In this document: piece after piece, positions 25,163-33,935 of the stretch
Numbering within the stretch: position 1 is the first letter of the stretch
How the letters are laid out: every line of letters starts with the position of its first letter
From: F23-D06 sp963620035
GTDB lineage: Bacteria > Bacteroidota > Bacteroidia > Bacteroidales > WCHB1-69
DNA: 64,000 nt
Direction: 5' to 3'
Assembly (NCBI GenBank): GCA_963620035.1
Contig: CAVEXN010000005.1
Coordinates: forward strand, 1-64,000
Notes under the pieces: generated by a model
What the model was told of the DNA's origin: nothing
The model's input: only the letters and a program-made list of their open reading frames with translations
Databases searched by the model: none
Translations under genes and position numbers: made by a program

Positions 25163-25185
25163 GACTTTTTTTCATCCGGCGCACA
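25163..25185 (+). repeat. Copy 4 of the dispersed motif
   Basis: GACTTTTTTTCATCCGGCGC followed by ACA, 6 bp after the hydrolase stop. One base (C to A, CGTCC to CATCC reading) differs from the other plus-strand copies. Confidence 0.6.
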
Positions 25186-25406
25186 ATGCCAGATAGGACT
25201 TAGGACTTATGATGAAAGATGTATGATGTGAAGAATGAACGACAGGCGTAAAGCCTTTTTTCAGAATTTAGAGTTTACATGAAAGAGTTCAGATGACAAT
25301 TATTGAATGAGGAATTAGGTGTAGCGCCTCTAAATACTAAGATCTAAGATCTGAAATCTAAAATCTGTATCGTGTGGCGGACGTGCCTGAGTAGTTACCT
25401 TTTTTG

Positions 25407-25414
25407 TATTTTTG
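25407..25414 (+). promoter_or_regulatory. -7 promoter element of ruvX-def operon
   Basis: TATTTTTG preceded by TTTTTTG-rich sequence and followed by GCGCCTC; the ATG of ruvX is 17 bp downstream. Confidence 0.65.
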
Positions 25415-25430
25415 CGCCTCATTAAAAAAT

Positions 25431-25886
25431 ATGGGACGAATATTGGCCATTGACTATGGACAGAAACGTGTAGGCTTTGCCGTGACCGACAAATTGCAGA
25501 TTTGCGCCAATGCACTGGATACCATACCGGTAGCCAAAGCCTTTGATTTTCTGAAAGACTATCTCCAGCAAGAGGAGGTAGATGTTGTCGTAGTAGGCGA
25601 GCCCCGCAAGATGGACAATACGCCCTCGGACTCCGCACGTTTCATAGAGCCGTTTGTCAACAGGCTTCGCAAAGCGTTGCCAACAATATCGCCGGGCACT
25701 ACGATTGCACGTATGGACGAGCGTTTCACTTCAAGGCTGGCATTCCAGACGATGATTGATGTGGGACTCGGGAAAAAAGAGCGTCAGAACAAGGCATTGG
25801 TCGATAAAATCAGCGCAACAATCATTCTGCAGTCTTATATGGAACAGCAGGAAATAATAAAACAAAGAAATAAAGAAGATCAATGA
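25431..25886 (+). CDS. ruvX: Putative pre-16S rRNA nuclease / Holliday junction resolvase YqgF
   Basis: 151 residues with an RNase H-like fold. The first strand GRILAIDYGQKRVGFAVTD carries the catalytic Asp; VDVVVVGEPRKMDNT and ARMDERFTSRLA supply the second acidic site, and DKISATIILQSYME the C-terminal helix with the last Asp. YqgF matures the 16S rRNA 5' end in other bacteria and was earlier linked to Holliday junctions. The frame is open nine codons further upstream, but those codons overlap the promoter; the ATG at 25431 gives the family-standard start. The last four bases (ATGA) overlap def. Confidence 0.92.
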   Translation: MGRILAIDYGQKRVGFAVTDKLQICANALDTIPVAKAFDFLKDYLQQEEVDVVVVGEPRKMDNTPSDSARFIEPFVNRLRKALPTISPGTTIARMDERFTSRLAFQTMIDVGLGKKERQNKALVDKISATIILQSYMEQQEIIKQRNKEDQ

Positions 25887-26434
25887 AATTACCCATTTAT
25901 GTTTACGGCGAGCCGGTATTGAGAAAGACGGCTGAAGTCGTGGATGTTGAAAACACAGATTGGAAGCCGCTGGTGGCAGACATGTTTGAAACGATGTACA
26001 ATGCCAATGGTGTGGGGCTTGCCGCTCCGCAGATAGGGCGTTCCATCCGCCTTTTTGTCATAGATTCCGATCCTTTCAAGGAGGCGTTCCCGGATGTCCG
26101 TATCTATAAGGGAGCGTTCATCAACCCGGTCATCACGGAGGAGAGGGGCGACGATTTCGTGTTCGGTGAGGGTTGCCTCAGCCTTCCCGACCTGAATGAG
26201 GACGTGACGCGCAAGTCGCAGATACGTATAGAGTTCTACGATGAAGAGGGAAAGTTCCATGACGAGGAGTTTGACGGTCTGGTGGCCCGCATCATCCAGC
26301 ATGAGTATGACCATCTCGACGGCAAGGTCTTCACCGACCGCCTCTCGCCCATAAAAAAGATGGTCATCAAGCGTCAACTCAACGACATAGCGCAGGGCAA
26401 GTTCAGGGCATCTTACAAAACGGTCCACAAATAA
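25883..26434 (+). CDS. def: Peptide deformylase
   Basis: 183 residues with all three deformylase motifs: GVGLAAPQIGRS (motif 1, residues 44-55), EGCLSLPDLN (motif 2 with the metal Cys) and IIQHEYDHLDGKVF (motif 3, HExxH). It removes the formyl group from nascent proteins in the cytosol and needs Fe2+ or Zn2+. Length and motif spacing are normal. The start overlaps ruvX by ATGA, and a clear GGAGG sits after its stop for the next gene, so the three genes are one operon. Confidence 0.96.
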   Translation: MKLPIYVYGEPVLRKTAEVVDVENTDWKPLVADMFETMYNANGVGLAAPQIGRSIRLFVIDSDPFKEAFPDVRIYKGAFINPVITEERGDDFVFGEGCLSLPDLNEDVTRKSQIRIEFYDEEGKFHDEEFDGLVARIIQHEYDHLDGKVFTDRLSPIKKMVIKRQLNDIAQGKFRASYKTVHK

Positions 26435-26445
26435 GGAGGCTTTTG

Positions 26446-27033
26446 ATGAAAGGTCGTCATCTTATACTGACAATGTTGTTTGCTGCCGTTCTGTTGGCGG
26501 CGGGTTGCCATCAGCGCGCCGCCAATGGTGAGAGCCGCAAGCTTGGAAACCGGCAGAAAGAGATTGTGGAACTGTACAATATGGCCGATTCGGTCTATTA
26601 CAACGAGGGGCGCATCGACACGGCAATGTTCGCGCGCTTCATTGCGAAGGCCGTCTCTTTTTCCGAAGCCTATCCCAAAGACGAAATCTCCGAAAAGATG
26701 CTTTACCGTGCCGGAATCGGTAGTATGATTCTCGCCAAGGCCGCAAAGGACCGCATTCAGACCGCCGAATATGCCAAAAAAGCGCTCTATATATTCAACC
26801 TGTACCAGAAAAACTATCCCGATTCTGAAAACGCCCGCTATTGTTATTACCAACGCGGCATCATTTACGACGACATACTGGACGACTGCTCAAGTGCAGA
26901 AAACGAGTACCATGACTTCATAAACCGTTATCCAGACGACCCATTGTCTGCGCAATTGTCAGAATACATCAAAATGTTAGGCAAGTCGGACAAGGAAATT
27001 GGGAAGATGATGCACATCAACCGGATAGACTAA
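26446..27033 (+). CDS. Lipoprotein with TPR-like helices
   Basis: 195 residues. The signal peptide ends in a lipobox LLAAG-Cys (about residue 21), so it is a predicted lipoprotein. The mature part is entirely helical, with TPR-like spacing (ALYIFNLYQKNYPDSENARY and EYHDFINRYPDDPLSAQL), similar to YfgM/BamD-type assembly factors but too short for a specific call. A strong Shine-Dalgarno AAGGAGG (26433-26439) lies six bases before ATG 26446, which decides the start over the TTG three bases earlier. It is third in the ruvX-def operon and overlaps the convergent rnhB by four bases. Confidence 0.78.
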   Translation: MKGRHLILTMLFAAVLLAAGCHQRAANGESRKLGNRQKEIVELYNMADSVYYNEGRIDTAMFARFIAKAVSFSEAYPKDEISEKMLYRAGIGSMILAKAAKDRIQTAEYAKKALYIFNLYQKNYPDSENARYCYYQRGIIYDDILDDCSSAENEYHDFINRYPDDPLSAQLSEYIKMLGKSDKEIGKMMHINRID

Positions 27034-27638
27034 ACGTCAAGGTCAAGTTTGAGTTGGCTTTTGAGATGGAAACTCTTGCGGTGGTAGGGGCTGGGACCGT
27101 ATTGCCGTAAAGCGGCGATATGTTTCGGAGATGGATAGCCCTTGTTGTGTTTCCAGTCATAGACGGGATATTCCGCATCGAGCCGTTCCATCAGAGCATC
27201 ACGGTAAGTCTTGGCCAGAATGGCGGCGGCGGCAATGGAGAGGTAAGTCCCGTCGCCTTTCACGATGCAATGGTAGGGGATATGCCAGCGGTCGTTGAAA
27301 CGGTTTCCGTCGATGAGCAGCAGTTGCGGTTTTAGGGAGAGCATACCCACGGCCTCGTTCATGCAGAGGAAAGAGGCGTTTAGGATGTTGATTTCATCGA
27401 TTGTCTTTTCCGAGACCTCCGCTATGGCAAAGGCGGTGGCGTCGCGCTCGATGACCTTGCGCAGCCTGAGCCGCCCGGAAGCGGTGAGTTTCTTGGAGTC
27501 CTTGATCTCCTCGTTGCTATAGTCGTGTGGCAGGATGACGGCGGCGGCACAAACGGGACCGGCCAAGCAGCCTCGCCCCACTTCATCGCAGCCGCACTCA
27601 ATCAGGAAGTCGTCGGAAAAATGCGGTTTCAAACCCAT
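27030..27638 (-). CDS. rnhB: Ribonuclease HII
   Basis: 202 residues. The catalytic site is given by CGCDEVGRGCLAGPVCAAAV (Asp-Glu near residue 18), LLLIDGNRF (third Asp) and a final Asp near LAKTYRD. It removes RNA from RNA-DNA hybrids and single ribonucleotides from DNA. The C-terminal YDWKHNKGYPSPKHIAALRQ region is the substrate-binding tail typical of the enzyme. The start overlaps the upstream membrane protein by 10 bases, so the two are co-transcribed; its end overlaps the convergent lipoprotein gene by four bases. Confidence 0.95.
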   Translation of the reverse strand: MGLKPHFSDDFLIECGCDEVGRGCLAGPVCAAAVILPHDYSNEEIKDSKKLTASGRLRLRKVIERDATAFAIAEVSEKTIDEINILNASFLCMNEAVGMLSLKPQLLLIDGNRFNDRWHIPYHCIVKGDGTYLSIAAAAILAKTYRDALMERLDAEYPVYDWKHNKGYPSPKHIAALRQYGPSPYHRKSFHLKSQLKLDLDV

Positions 27639-28600
27639 AGCAGCAGAGCGTAAAAAGCAATAATCAGCAGGTCGTGGAAAGCAAACCTGCTCTTCTGTGT
27701 TGTGAGAATGCCGAAAAAAAGAGCAATCGGAGCGGTCATATAAATCAGGCAGTTGCGAAAATCAAGTCCGGAGAGCAGGATCATGGAGGCGGTGACGAAC
27801 ATAAGGATGTTCAGGGAGACCAGATGGCGGCGCAGCATAATGGCTTTGTTGTCGTAATAGAGTTTGAGCCGGATGCCGATGAACAGCATACTGGAAACCA
27901 GATAACCGGCAAAGATGTAGTCTTGCAAACGTAACTCTTTGAAATTGTGGAACAAATCAAAAAAGCGGAGATTCCGGAACGATTCCGGCAGTTCGGGGAC
28001 TCGACCGAGGAAGAAATAGATACTGAAAAGGTAGATATAGACAAACAGTAAACCGACAAAGAAAATGGTGATTTTTTTTCCTTTGGAATAGTAGTGGTGA
28101 GCTATGAGCGACATCGTCATGAAAAGCAGGATGCCGATGGCGGCAGGGTCAATGAGCGAGGCAACACCCGTGAGGATGCCGGAGGTGAAAATCCGGTTGT
28201 TGACGACTCCTTTTTCCGTTTGCACTTTGGAATTGAAGAAGATGATGATGGTCAAGAAGAGAGTGGTGATGTGGGCAGGTCCTAAATTACATGCAAAACC
28301 CCCGATGTTTAACAGCAGGAGGAAAAACAGCGTAGGCATAAGGTTCCGGTTTTCGGAAAACTTGCTTGTGTAATAGAAACGCCAGATGAGCCAGGTCTCC
28401 ACTAACAGCATAAGGATGGCGGAGATTATCCCATAAACCGGCCTCGCGCTCCAGAATGACACGAGTGACCGGTACAGCACTGGCTGGCCGTCGGCAGGAC
28501 AAACCGTGAGACCCATGACAATGGAATATGCGGCCCAGCCTATGAGCAAAACAAGCGCGATGACCTGAATGACATTATGTCTTCCGAGACGATGGAACAT
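27629..28600 (-). CDS. Polytopic membrane protein, possibly DUF6427
   Basis: 323 residues with about nine or ten membrane helices and short polar loops; the longest loop (about residues 200-225) is charged (RVPELPESFRNLRFF). No transport or catalytic motif is visible. Bacteroidetes often carry a DUF6427-type membrane protein in similar company, and this may be one, but I could not confirm it. It starts at an ATG 15 bp after a TATTTTTG -7 element (28616-28623, minus strand) and overlaps rnhB by 10 bases, so it is the first gene of a two-gene operon. Confidence 0.65.
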   Translation of the reverse strand: MFHRLGRHNVIQVIALVLLIGWAAYSIVMGLTVCPADGQPVLYRSLVSFWSARPVYGIISAILMLLVETWLIWRFYYTSKFSENRNLMPTLFFLLLLNIGGFACNLGPAHITTLFLTIIIFFNSKVQTEKGVVNNRIFTSGILTGVASLIDPAAIGILLFMTMSLIAHHYYSKGKKITIFFVGLLFVYIYLFSIYFFLGRVPELPESFRNLRFFDLFHNFKELRLQDYIFAGYLVSSMLFIGIRLKLYYDNKAIMLRRHLVSLNILMFVTASMILLSGLDFRNCLIYMTAPIALFFGILTTQKSRFAFHDLLIIAFYALLLWV

Positions 28601-28615
28601 TTTTCAAATTTGCTG

Positions 28616-28623
28616 CAAAAATA
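28616..28623 (-). promoter_or_regulatory. -7 promoter element of the membrane protein-rnhB operon
   Basis: TATTTTTG on the minus strand, followed by CAGC; start codon 15 bp downstream. Confidence 0.6.
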
Positions 28624-28653
28624 CAAAAATGCTGCCACGTGGAATAAAAATGC

Positions 28654-28661
28654 TATTTTTG
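28654..28661 (+). promoter_or_regulatory. -7 promoter element of the giant Ig-like protein gene
   Basis: TATTTTTG followed by CGAC; the ATG is 37 bp downstream. It is divergent from the minus-strand promoter 30 bp away. Confidence 0.65.
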
Positions 28662-28698
28662 CGACTTTTGTGAATACATTGAATAAATAGTATATTTT

Positions 28699-31600
28699 AT
28701 GAAAACATATCGATTTTCGGGAACTGCGCTCTTCATACTGACGCTCTTCTTTTTTTTGTGCGTAAATCCGCTCAAAACCGTCGCCCAGGCAGACAATCCT
28801 ACTGTAGAAAGTGACGTTGACCCATGCGACACCGTCGTGATAGAACCCGACACGCTGCACTATTGTGTCTATCGTCTCAACCTTCCGTTTGTATTTGGCG
28901 ACAGCAGCCTGTCGTCGCCAGGCGACTATACATTCCGTTACCAGACTGTTGAGACGGGGTGCGACAGTACGGTTGTCGTTCGTCTCAGGACACAAGATAC
29001 CATCATTACCAGGGCAGTGACTTTATGTTCGCACGAATTGCCATATATTGAACGAGATTCGGCACTTTATGAAACAAAAACCTATTCATTTACGGTTCCG
29101 TCATTGGTTGACGGCTGCGACTCGATCTATTTTCTGCGCCTTTTCGTCATTCAGACCCCGGCTCCGGTCATCCACGGCAATCCGTATCTATGTTCCGGAG
29201 ACTCTACAATTCTCTATACCGACTCCTGTCCCTCTTGCACCTACCGGTGGAGCACGGGGTCAGACAGCCTGTCCATCGTTGTTGACACGGCAGGGACCTA
29301 TTCCCTGACGGTGTCCGCCGATGGATGCTTGGCCAAAGATTCCGTTGTGGTTTCTGATGCCTTGAACCCTGCGGTCAACATCGAGGGCGACACACAGATG
29401 TGCATTGGCGACCGGATTGAGCTTGCCTTGCCCGACGGGTTGTCTTATCGCTGGAGCACGGGCGACTCGTCAGCCCGCATACAGGTATCTCCGACCACGG
29501 ACACGATATTTACGGTCACGGCTGCCGACTCGTTGACACACTGTTACAGCAGCGACACCATAGCCGTCTCCGTCCATCCGTTGCCTGTCGCATTCATCAC
29601 CGGCAGTCCGCTGGAGATTTGCGAGGGAGACAGCGTGCTGTTCAAGGCCACGGGGGGCGTTTCTTACGAGTGGTCCACAGGCGAGCAGACAGACAGCATA
29701 TATGCCAAGGACGACGGGGTCTATACCGTCGTTGCAACTAACGAACATGGCTGCAAAGACACTGCAAGCATTGTCCTTAAGGTGAACCCGTTGCCCGTCA
29801 TTGTCATATCGGGGCAGACCGCTTTTTGCCGTGAGGAATCCACCACCGTCTCGCTCTCGGGGGCTGAAACCTACATTTGGAGCAATGGATCTACACAGAC
29901 ATCGATTACGGTATCCACTCCGGGAGTCTATATGGTTACAGGCACCGACAGCAAAGGGTGCAAGTCAACGGCTTCAGTTGAACTAACATACAGCGACGTG
30001 CGCGCCTCGATAGCGGAACGCTATACCTATTGCCAGGGAAGTACGGTCACTTTGCGTGTTCAAGGCGACTCTGCCAACACATACAGGTGGGACGATGGCA
30101 CCGTCGGCGACACGCTGGTTGTGTCGGTAGAGGGCACATACCGGGTTTATGCCACCAATGCCTTGGGCTGCAGTACCTATCGGGAGGTTATTGTGAGAGA
30201 GTTGCCCATACCGACGCCAACGATATCGTATGTTTATGGAAGTCAGGTGATTTGCCAGGGCGGGAGCGTGACGCTCCGGGCCTCCTCCGTGGGCACGCCC
30301 ATAGCCTCCCGCTATGAATGGAACACGGGCGCGACCACCAATACCATTAACGTGAGGGAGGAGGGGGTCTATACCGTCAAGGTCACAGCGGCAAACGGCT
30401 GTTCGGCGGTGATGTCAGAATCCATCATTGTCAACCCGAGTCCGGTGGTCAGCATATTGGCCCCGTCGTCGGTTTGCGTGGGCAACAACGCCACCTTGTA
30501 TGCGGACTGCTCCACAGGGCGTACGTTCTCCTGGTCTAGCGGTCAGTCCACCCAAGCCATCACGGTGCAGCCCGATGCCGGAATCAGTTATTATATGGTC
30601 ACTGTTGTGGACAACAACAACTGTTCTGCTACTGCCACCGCAACCCTTACTGCCATCGCATCCCCCTCGGTCTATATTAACAGCATGGTCAACGGCAGCG
30701 CTTCAATATGCCGCGGCGACACCATCAACCTCACGGCCAGCAACGGCGTCCGCTTCTTATGGAACAACGGCATGACGACCCGCACCATTTCGGCTACAAC
30801 GGCCGGCATCTATTCGGTGACGGTTTACAACGAGGGCGGATGTTCAGGGTCTGGCACGCTCGAACTCTCCACCATGCCACTCCCCGTAGCATCCATAACC
30901 GAACATACGACGATATGCAGCGGACAGACTGCCACATTGACGGTTTCCGGCGGTTCAGGGTATGTATATCGCTGGTCTAACGGCAGAAGTACGAGCCAGA
31001 TCGAAACGGGCATCGCCGGCGATTATACCGTCACAGTCACGAACACAAACGGCTGCAAAATGGAACTTGGCACTAAATTATCTGTCAATGAAGTGCCAAA
31101 TGTGTCCATCACGGGAAATCTTTCCATCTGTTCCGGTGACGTGACGCAGCTCACCGCCAATGCAGATGTTCCGTGCCGTTATGTCTGGGGCACGGGCGAT
31201 ACGAACAGCAACATAAGCGTCAGCGTCACGGGGACCTACCGGGTGACTGCCCTGAACGGTGCGGGGTGCAGCAGCACGGCCACGGCGAGTGTGCAGGTGC
31301 ATCCGCTGCCCGAGCCGCAGATAGCCGGCAACACCTCCATCTGTCAAGGGAGCGGCACGGTGCTCACCGCGACGGGCGGCGTGTCTTATGTGTGGTCAGA
31401 CGGCTCTGTTGACAGTCATATCGCCGTGACGCCAAACGCCAGCAGCGTCTATTCCGTGACCGCTACCGACCGGTACGGCTGCAAGGCCGGCAAGTCAACG
31501 ACAGTGACGGTGAAAGGTCTGCCTATTGTGCGAGTCTCCGGGAACCGGTCGTTCTGTGCCGGCGCATTGTCAACATTGACGGCCACGGGCGGTGTCTCCT

Positions 31601-33891
31601 ATCAGTGGTCAAACGGAACCGTGACAAGCAACATCACCGTTGACGAGGCGGGAACATATACAGTGACGGCCACCAACGCAGATGGCTGTCAGGCATCGAC
31701 AGATGTGGAACTGACGGTTGTGGAAGCCCCACACCTGTCCATCACGGGAAATCTTTCCATCTGTTCCGGTGCCGTGACGCAGCTCACCGCCAATGCAGAT
31801 GTTCCGTGCCGTTATGTTTGGGGCACGGGCGATACGAACAGCAACATAAGCGTCAGCGTCACGGGGACCTACCGGGTGACTGCCCTGAACGGTGCGGGGT
31901 GCAGCAGCACGGCCACGGCGAGTGTGCAGGTGCATCCGCTGCCCGAGCCGCAGATAGCCGGCAACACCTCCATCTGTCAAGGGAGCGGCACGGTGCTCAC
32001 CGCGACGGGCGGCGTGTCTTATGTGTGGTCAGACGGCACGTCAGGCAGCAGGATATCCGTGAACCCAAATTCAACCCTTGTCTATACAGTGACTGCAACC
32101 GACCAGTATGGCTGTCGGGCAAGCACTTCAGAAACAGTGACCGTGAAAGTGATACCATCCGTTCACATCTCGGGCACGCCCTCGTTCTGCTCGGGCGGCT
32201 ATGCCGCTTTGACGGCTTCGGGCGCTTCCGAATATCTTTGGTCAACCGGTGCTAACACGAGAACTGTAAACGTGAGTGAGGCCGGCATTTATTCCGTCAC
32301 CGCAACCAATTCCAACGGCTGCCAGAACAGTACCTCTGTCATGGTGACTGCTCTGGAATCGCCTGTCGTTAATGTGACCGGCAAGTCTTTCATCTGTTCG
32401 GGCGAGCGAGACACCCTGACGGCCAACGGCGCAATACGCTACGTGTGGAGCACGGGAGAGTCAGGGAACGAAATACTGACCATGCCGGCACAAACCACCG
32501 TCTATACGGTGACAGGCTATGCAGAGAACGGATGCTCGTCTATGGTGTCTAAAACGGTGAATGTGGAAGCGTTGGAAAATGTGCAGATCAATGGCTTGAC
32601 GGAAATATGCCGCGGCGATACGGCTATACTGACCGCTATCGGCGGTGTTGCTTATCGCTGGGGCGACGGCTCAACCTCCAACAGCATTACAGTGACCCGG
32701 AGCGGCAGTTATATCGTTGAGGTCTCCTCCGCGGCCGGATGCGTGGGTTATGCCTCTGCTTCAGTGACGGTTCACCCAACGCCAATGCTTTCCGTCTCCG
32801 GTGTTTTCTCGCTCTGCGACAATGCAACCACGACCCTGACGGCTGACGGCGGCGACAGTTACCTGTGGAGCACCGGGTCACAACAGAATACGGTAACCAT
32901 CAACGAGGCCGGCACCTATTCCGTGACGGCTTATAACACCTACGGCTGCATTTCCGATACAACTTTCGCCGTGACAGCATTGCCGATGCCGCAAGCGGTA
33001 ATCTCAGGCAACACCGATGTCTGCGCAGGCGAATCAGGCACGCTGACGGTCACGGAAGCAGCACAATACAGGTGGAACACCGGGGAGACCAGACGGACCA
33101 TTACCGTGACACCGACAGAAACCGCAGACTACTATGTTACAGTGACCAATGTCTATGGGTGTGTCAATACAGCACACACTATGGTCACCGTCAATCCGAG
33201 ATACCAGAACCATTATACGGCAGAAATCTGTCAGGGAGAAGAATATCACCTGAACGGTTTCGACATACCTGTACAGGACGAAGCCGGCGTGTTCCTTTTT
33301 ACCGACAGTCTGCAGAGCATACACGGTTGCGACAGCATTTTGTCGCTCACCCTCACCGTGAAGCCGCTCCCGGTCATCAACGGCACTATTCAAGGACAAG
33401 ATTTAATCGGCAGTTACGGCAACTATTATTACTACTTGCCAGATGTGGAGAATGCCACCGTATTTGAATGGAGCATCTCTAACCCGCATTGGACACTCTC
33501 TACCAGTTCGGTCAACAGCGTATTCTTGGATGTCCAGACTTCAGGACGGGGAGAACTGGCCGTAAAGGCGCTCAATTCGTGCGGATACAAAGAGGCCAAA
33601 CTCAACATAAGCTGCAATGTGGGCATCGACGAGTTTGTCAACGAAACGCAGATTCTGGCATACCCGAATCCCGTGAGCCAGTCCCTGAACATACGCTTTG
33701 AGAAAGCGGTCTCAATGGCGGCACAGGTGCAGATGCTGGACAATACCGGAAGATGCGTGTTCGTGTCGCAGGTCCCGCAAGACAAGATGCAGATTGACTG
33801 CACCCGATTTGCGGCGGGAGTCTATACGCTCCGCATCCTCGACGAGAACGGCACAACTGTCGACACCCGTAAGGTCATTGTCAGAAAATAA
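28699..33891 (+). CDS. Giant secreted Ig/PKD-like repeat protein with T9SS C-terminal domain
   Basis: 1730 residues. A signal peptide (FSGTALFILTLFFFLCVNPL region, cleavage near VAQA) is followed by two short Cys-rich modules (DTVVIEPD, CDSTVVVRL) of a kind seen in Bacteroidetes adhesins. About 19 tandem repeats of roughly 75-80 residues follow, each with Cys near the start (ICxG), YxWSTGxxxxxIxV in the middle and GxYxVTATNxxGC at the end; they are beta-sandwich PKD/Ig-like modules stabilised by a disulfide. The last about 80 residues, with LAYPNPVSQSLNIRFEK and FAAGVYTLRI, are the T9SS type A sorting domain, so the protein should be exported by PorSS and attached or released at the surface. 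Role: adhesion or scaffold, inferred. Two adjacent repeats are almost identical in DNA (separate entry). Confidence 0.88.
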   Translation: MKTYRFSGTALFILTLFFFLCVNPLKTVAQADNPTVESDVDPCDTVVIEPDTLHYCVYRLNLPFVFGDSSLSSPGDYTFRYQTVETGCDSTVVVRLRTQDTIITRAVTLCSHELPYIERDSALYETKTYSFTVPSLVDGCDSIYFLRLFVIQTPAPVIHGNPYLCSGDSTILYTDSCPSCTYRWSTGSDSLSIVVDTAGTYSLTVSADGCLAKDSVVVSDALNPAVNIEGDTQMCIGDRIELALPDGLSYRWSTGDSSARIQVSPTTDTIFTVTAADSLTHCYSSDTIAVSVHPLPVAFITGSPLEICEGDSVLFKATGGVSYEWSTGEQTDSIYAKDDGVYTVVATNEHGCKDTASIVLKVNPLPVIVISGQTAFCREESTTVSLSGAETYIWSNGSTQTSITVSTPGVYMVTGTDSKGCKSTASVELTYSDVRASIAERYTYCQGSTVTLRVQGDSANTYRWDDGTVGDTLVVSVEGTYRVYATNALGCSTYREVIVRELPIPTPTISYVYGSQVICQGGSVTLRASSVGTPIASRYEWNTGATTNTINVREEGVYTVKVTAANGCSAVMSESIIVNPSPVVSILAPSSVCVGNNATLYADCSTGRTFSWSSGQSTQAITVQPDAGISYYMVTVVDNNNCSATATATLTAIASPSVYINSMVNGSASICRGDTINLTASNGVRFLWNNGMTTRTISATTAGIYSVTVYNEGGCSGSGTLELSTMPLPVASITEHTTICSGQTATLTVSGGSGYVYRWSNGRSTSQIETGIAGDYTVTVTNTNGCKMELGTKLSVNEVPNVSITGNLSICSGDVTQLTANADVPCRYVWGTGDTNSNISVSVTGTYRVTALNGAGCSSTATASVQVHPLPEPQIAGNTSICQGSGTVLTATGGVSYVWSDGSVDSHIAVTPNASSVYSVTATDRYGCKAGKSTTVTVKGLPIVRVSGNRSFCAGALSTLTATGGVSYQWSNGTVTSNITVDEAGTYTVTATNADGCQASTDVELTVVEAPHLSITGNLSICSGAVTQLTANADVPCRYVWGTGDTNSNISVSVTGTYRVTALNGAGCSSTATASVQVHPLPEPQIAGNTSICQGSGTVLTATGGVSYVWSDGTSGSRISVNPNSTLVYTVTATDQYGCRASTSETVTVKVIPSVHISGTPSFCSGGYAALTASGASEYLWSTGANTRTVNVSEAGIYSVTATNSNGCQNSTSVMVTALESPVVNVTGKSFICSGERDTLTANGAIRYVWSTGESGNEILTMPAQTTVYTVTGYAENGCSSMVSKTVNVEALENVQINGLTEICRGDTAILTAIGGVAYRWGDGSTSNSITVTRSGSYIVEVSSAAGCVGYASASVTVHPTPMLSVSGVFSLCDNATTTLTADGGDSYLWSTGSQQNTVTINEAGTYSVTAYNTYGCISDTTFAVTALPMPQAVISGNTDVCAGESGTLTVTEAAQYRWNTGETRRTITVTPTETADYYVTVTNVYGCVNTAHTMVTVNPRYQNHYTAEICQGEEYHLNGFDIPVQDEAGVFLFTDSLQSIHGCDSILSLTLTVKPLPVINGTIQGQDLIGSYGNYYYYLPDVENATVFEWSISNPHWTLSTSSVNSVFLDVQTSGRGELAVKALNSCGYKEAKLNISCNVGIDEFVNETQILAYPNPVSQSLNIRFEKAVSMAAQVQMLDNTGRCVFVSQVPQDKMQIDCTRFAAGVYTLRILDENGTTVDTRKVIVRK
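31103..31404 (+). repeat. 302-bp internal duplication, copy 1
   Basis: Matches 31736-32037 at an offset of 633 bp with two substitutions seen (GACGTG/GCCGTG and GTCTGG/GTTTGG). It encodes one and a third Ig-like modules. All other modules of the gene are strongly diverged. Confidence 0.92.
31736..32037 (+). repeat. 302-bp internal duplication, copy 2
   Basis: Second copy, in frame with the first. The 331 bp between the copies encode other modules, so this is a direct, interrupted repeat able to recombine. Confidence 0.92.
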
Positions 33892-33935
33892 CAGAAAAAC
33901 AGATTCATTATATCAATCCGTAACGTAATAGAAGC

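Larger units (their letters stand above)
25158..25430. other. Intergenic region with mixed repeat fragments
   Basis: Holds copy 4 of the dispersed TTTTTTT-CATCCGGCGCACA motif (25163-25185), a short ACTTAGGACTTATGATGAAAGATG stretch that is partly palindromic, AGAATTTAGAGTTTA, and the ATTGAATGAGGAATTAGG tract also seen at 7673. The promoter for ruvX ends the region. No gene is seen. Confidence 0.6.

Noticed and set aside
28699..33891. CRISPR-like array from regular repetition
   Set aside because: The repetition is at protein-module level (about 230 bp, diverged), not short identical repeats with unique spacers; no cas genes are present.
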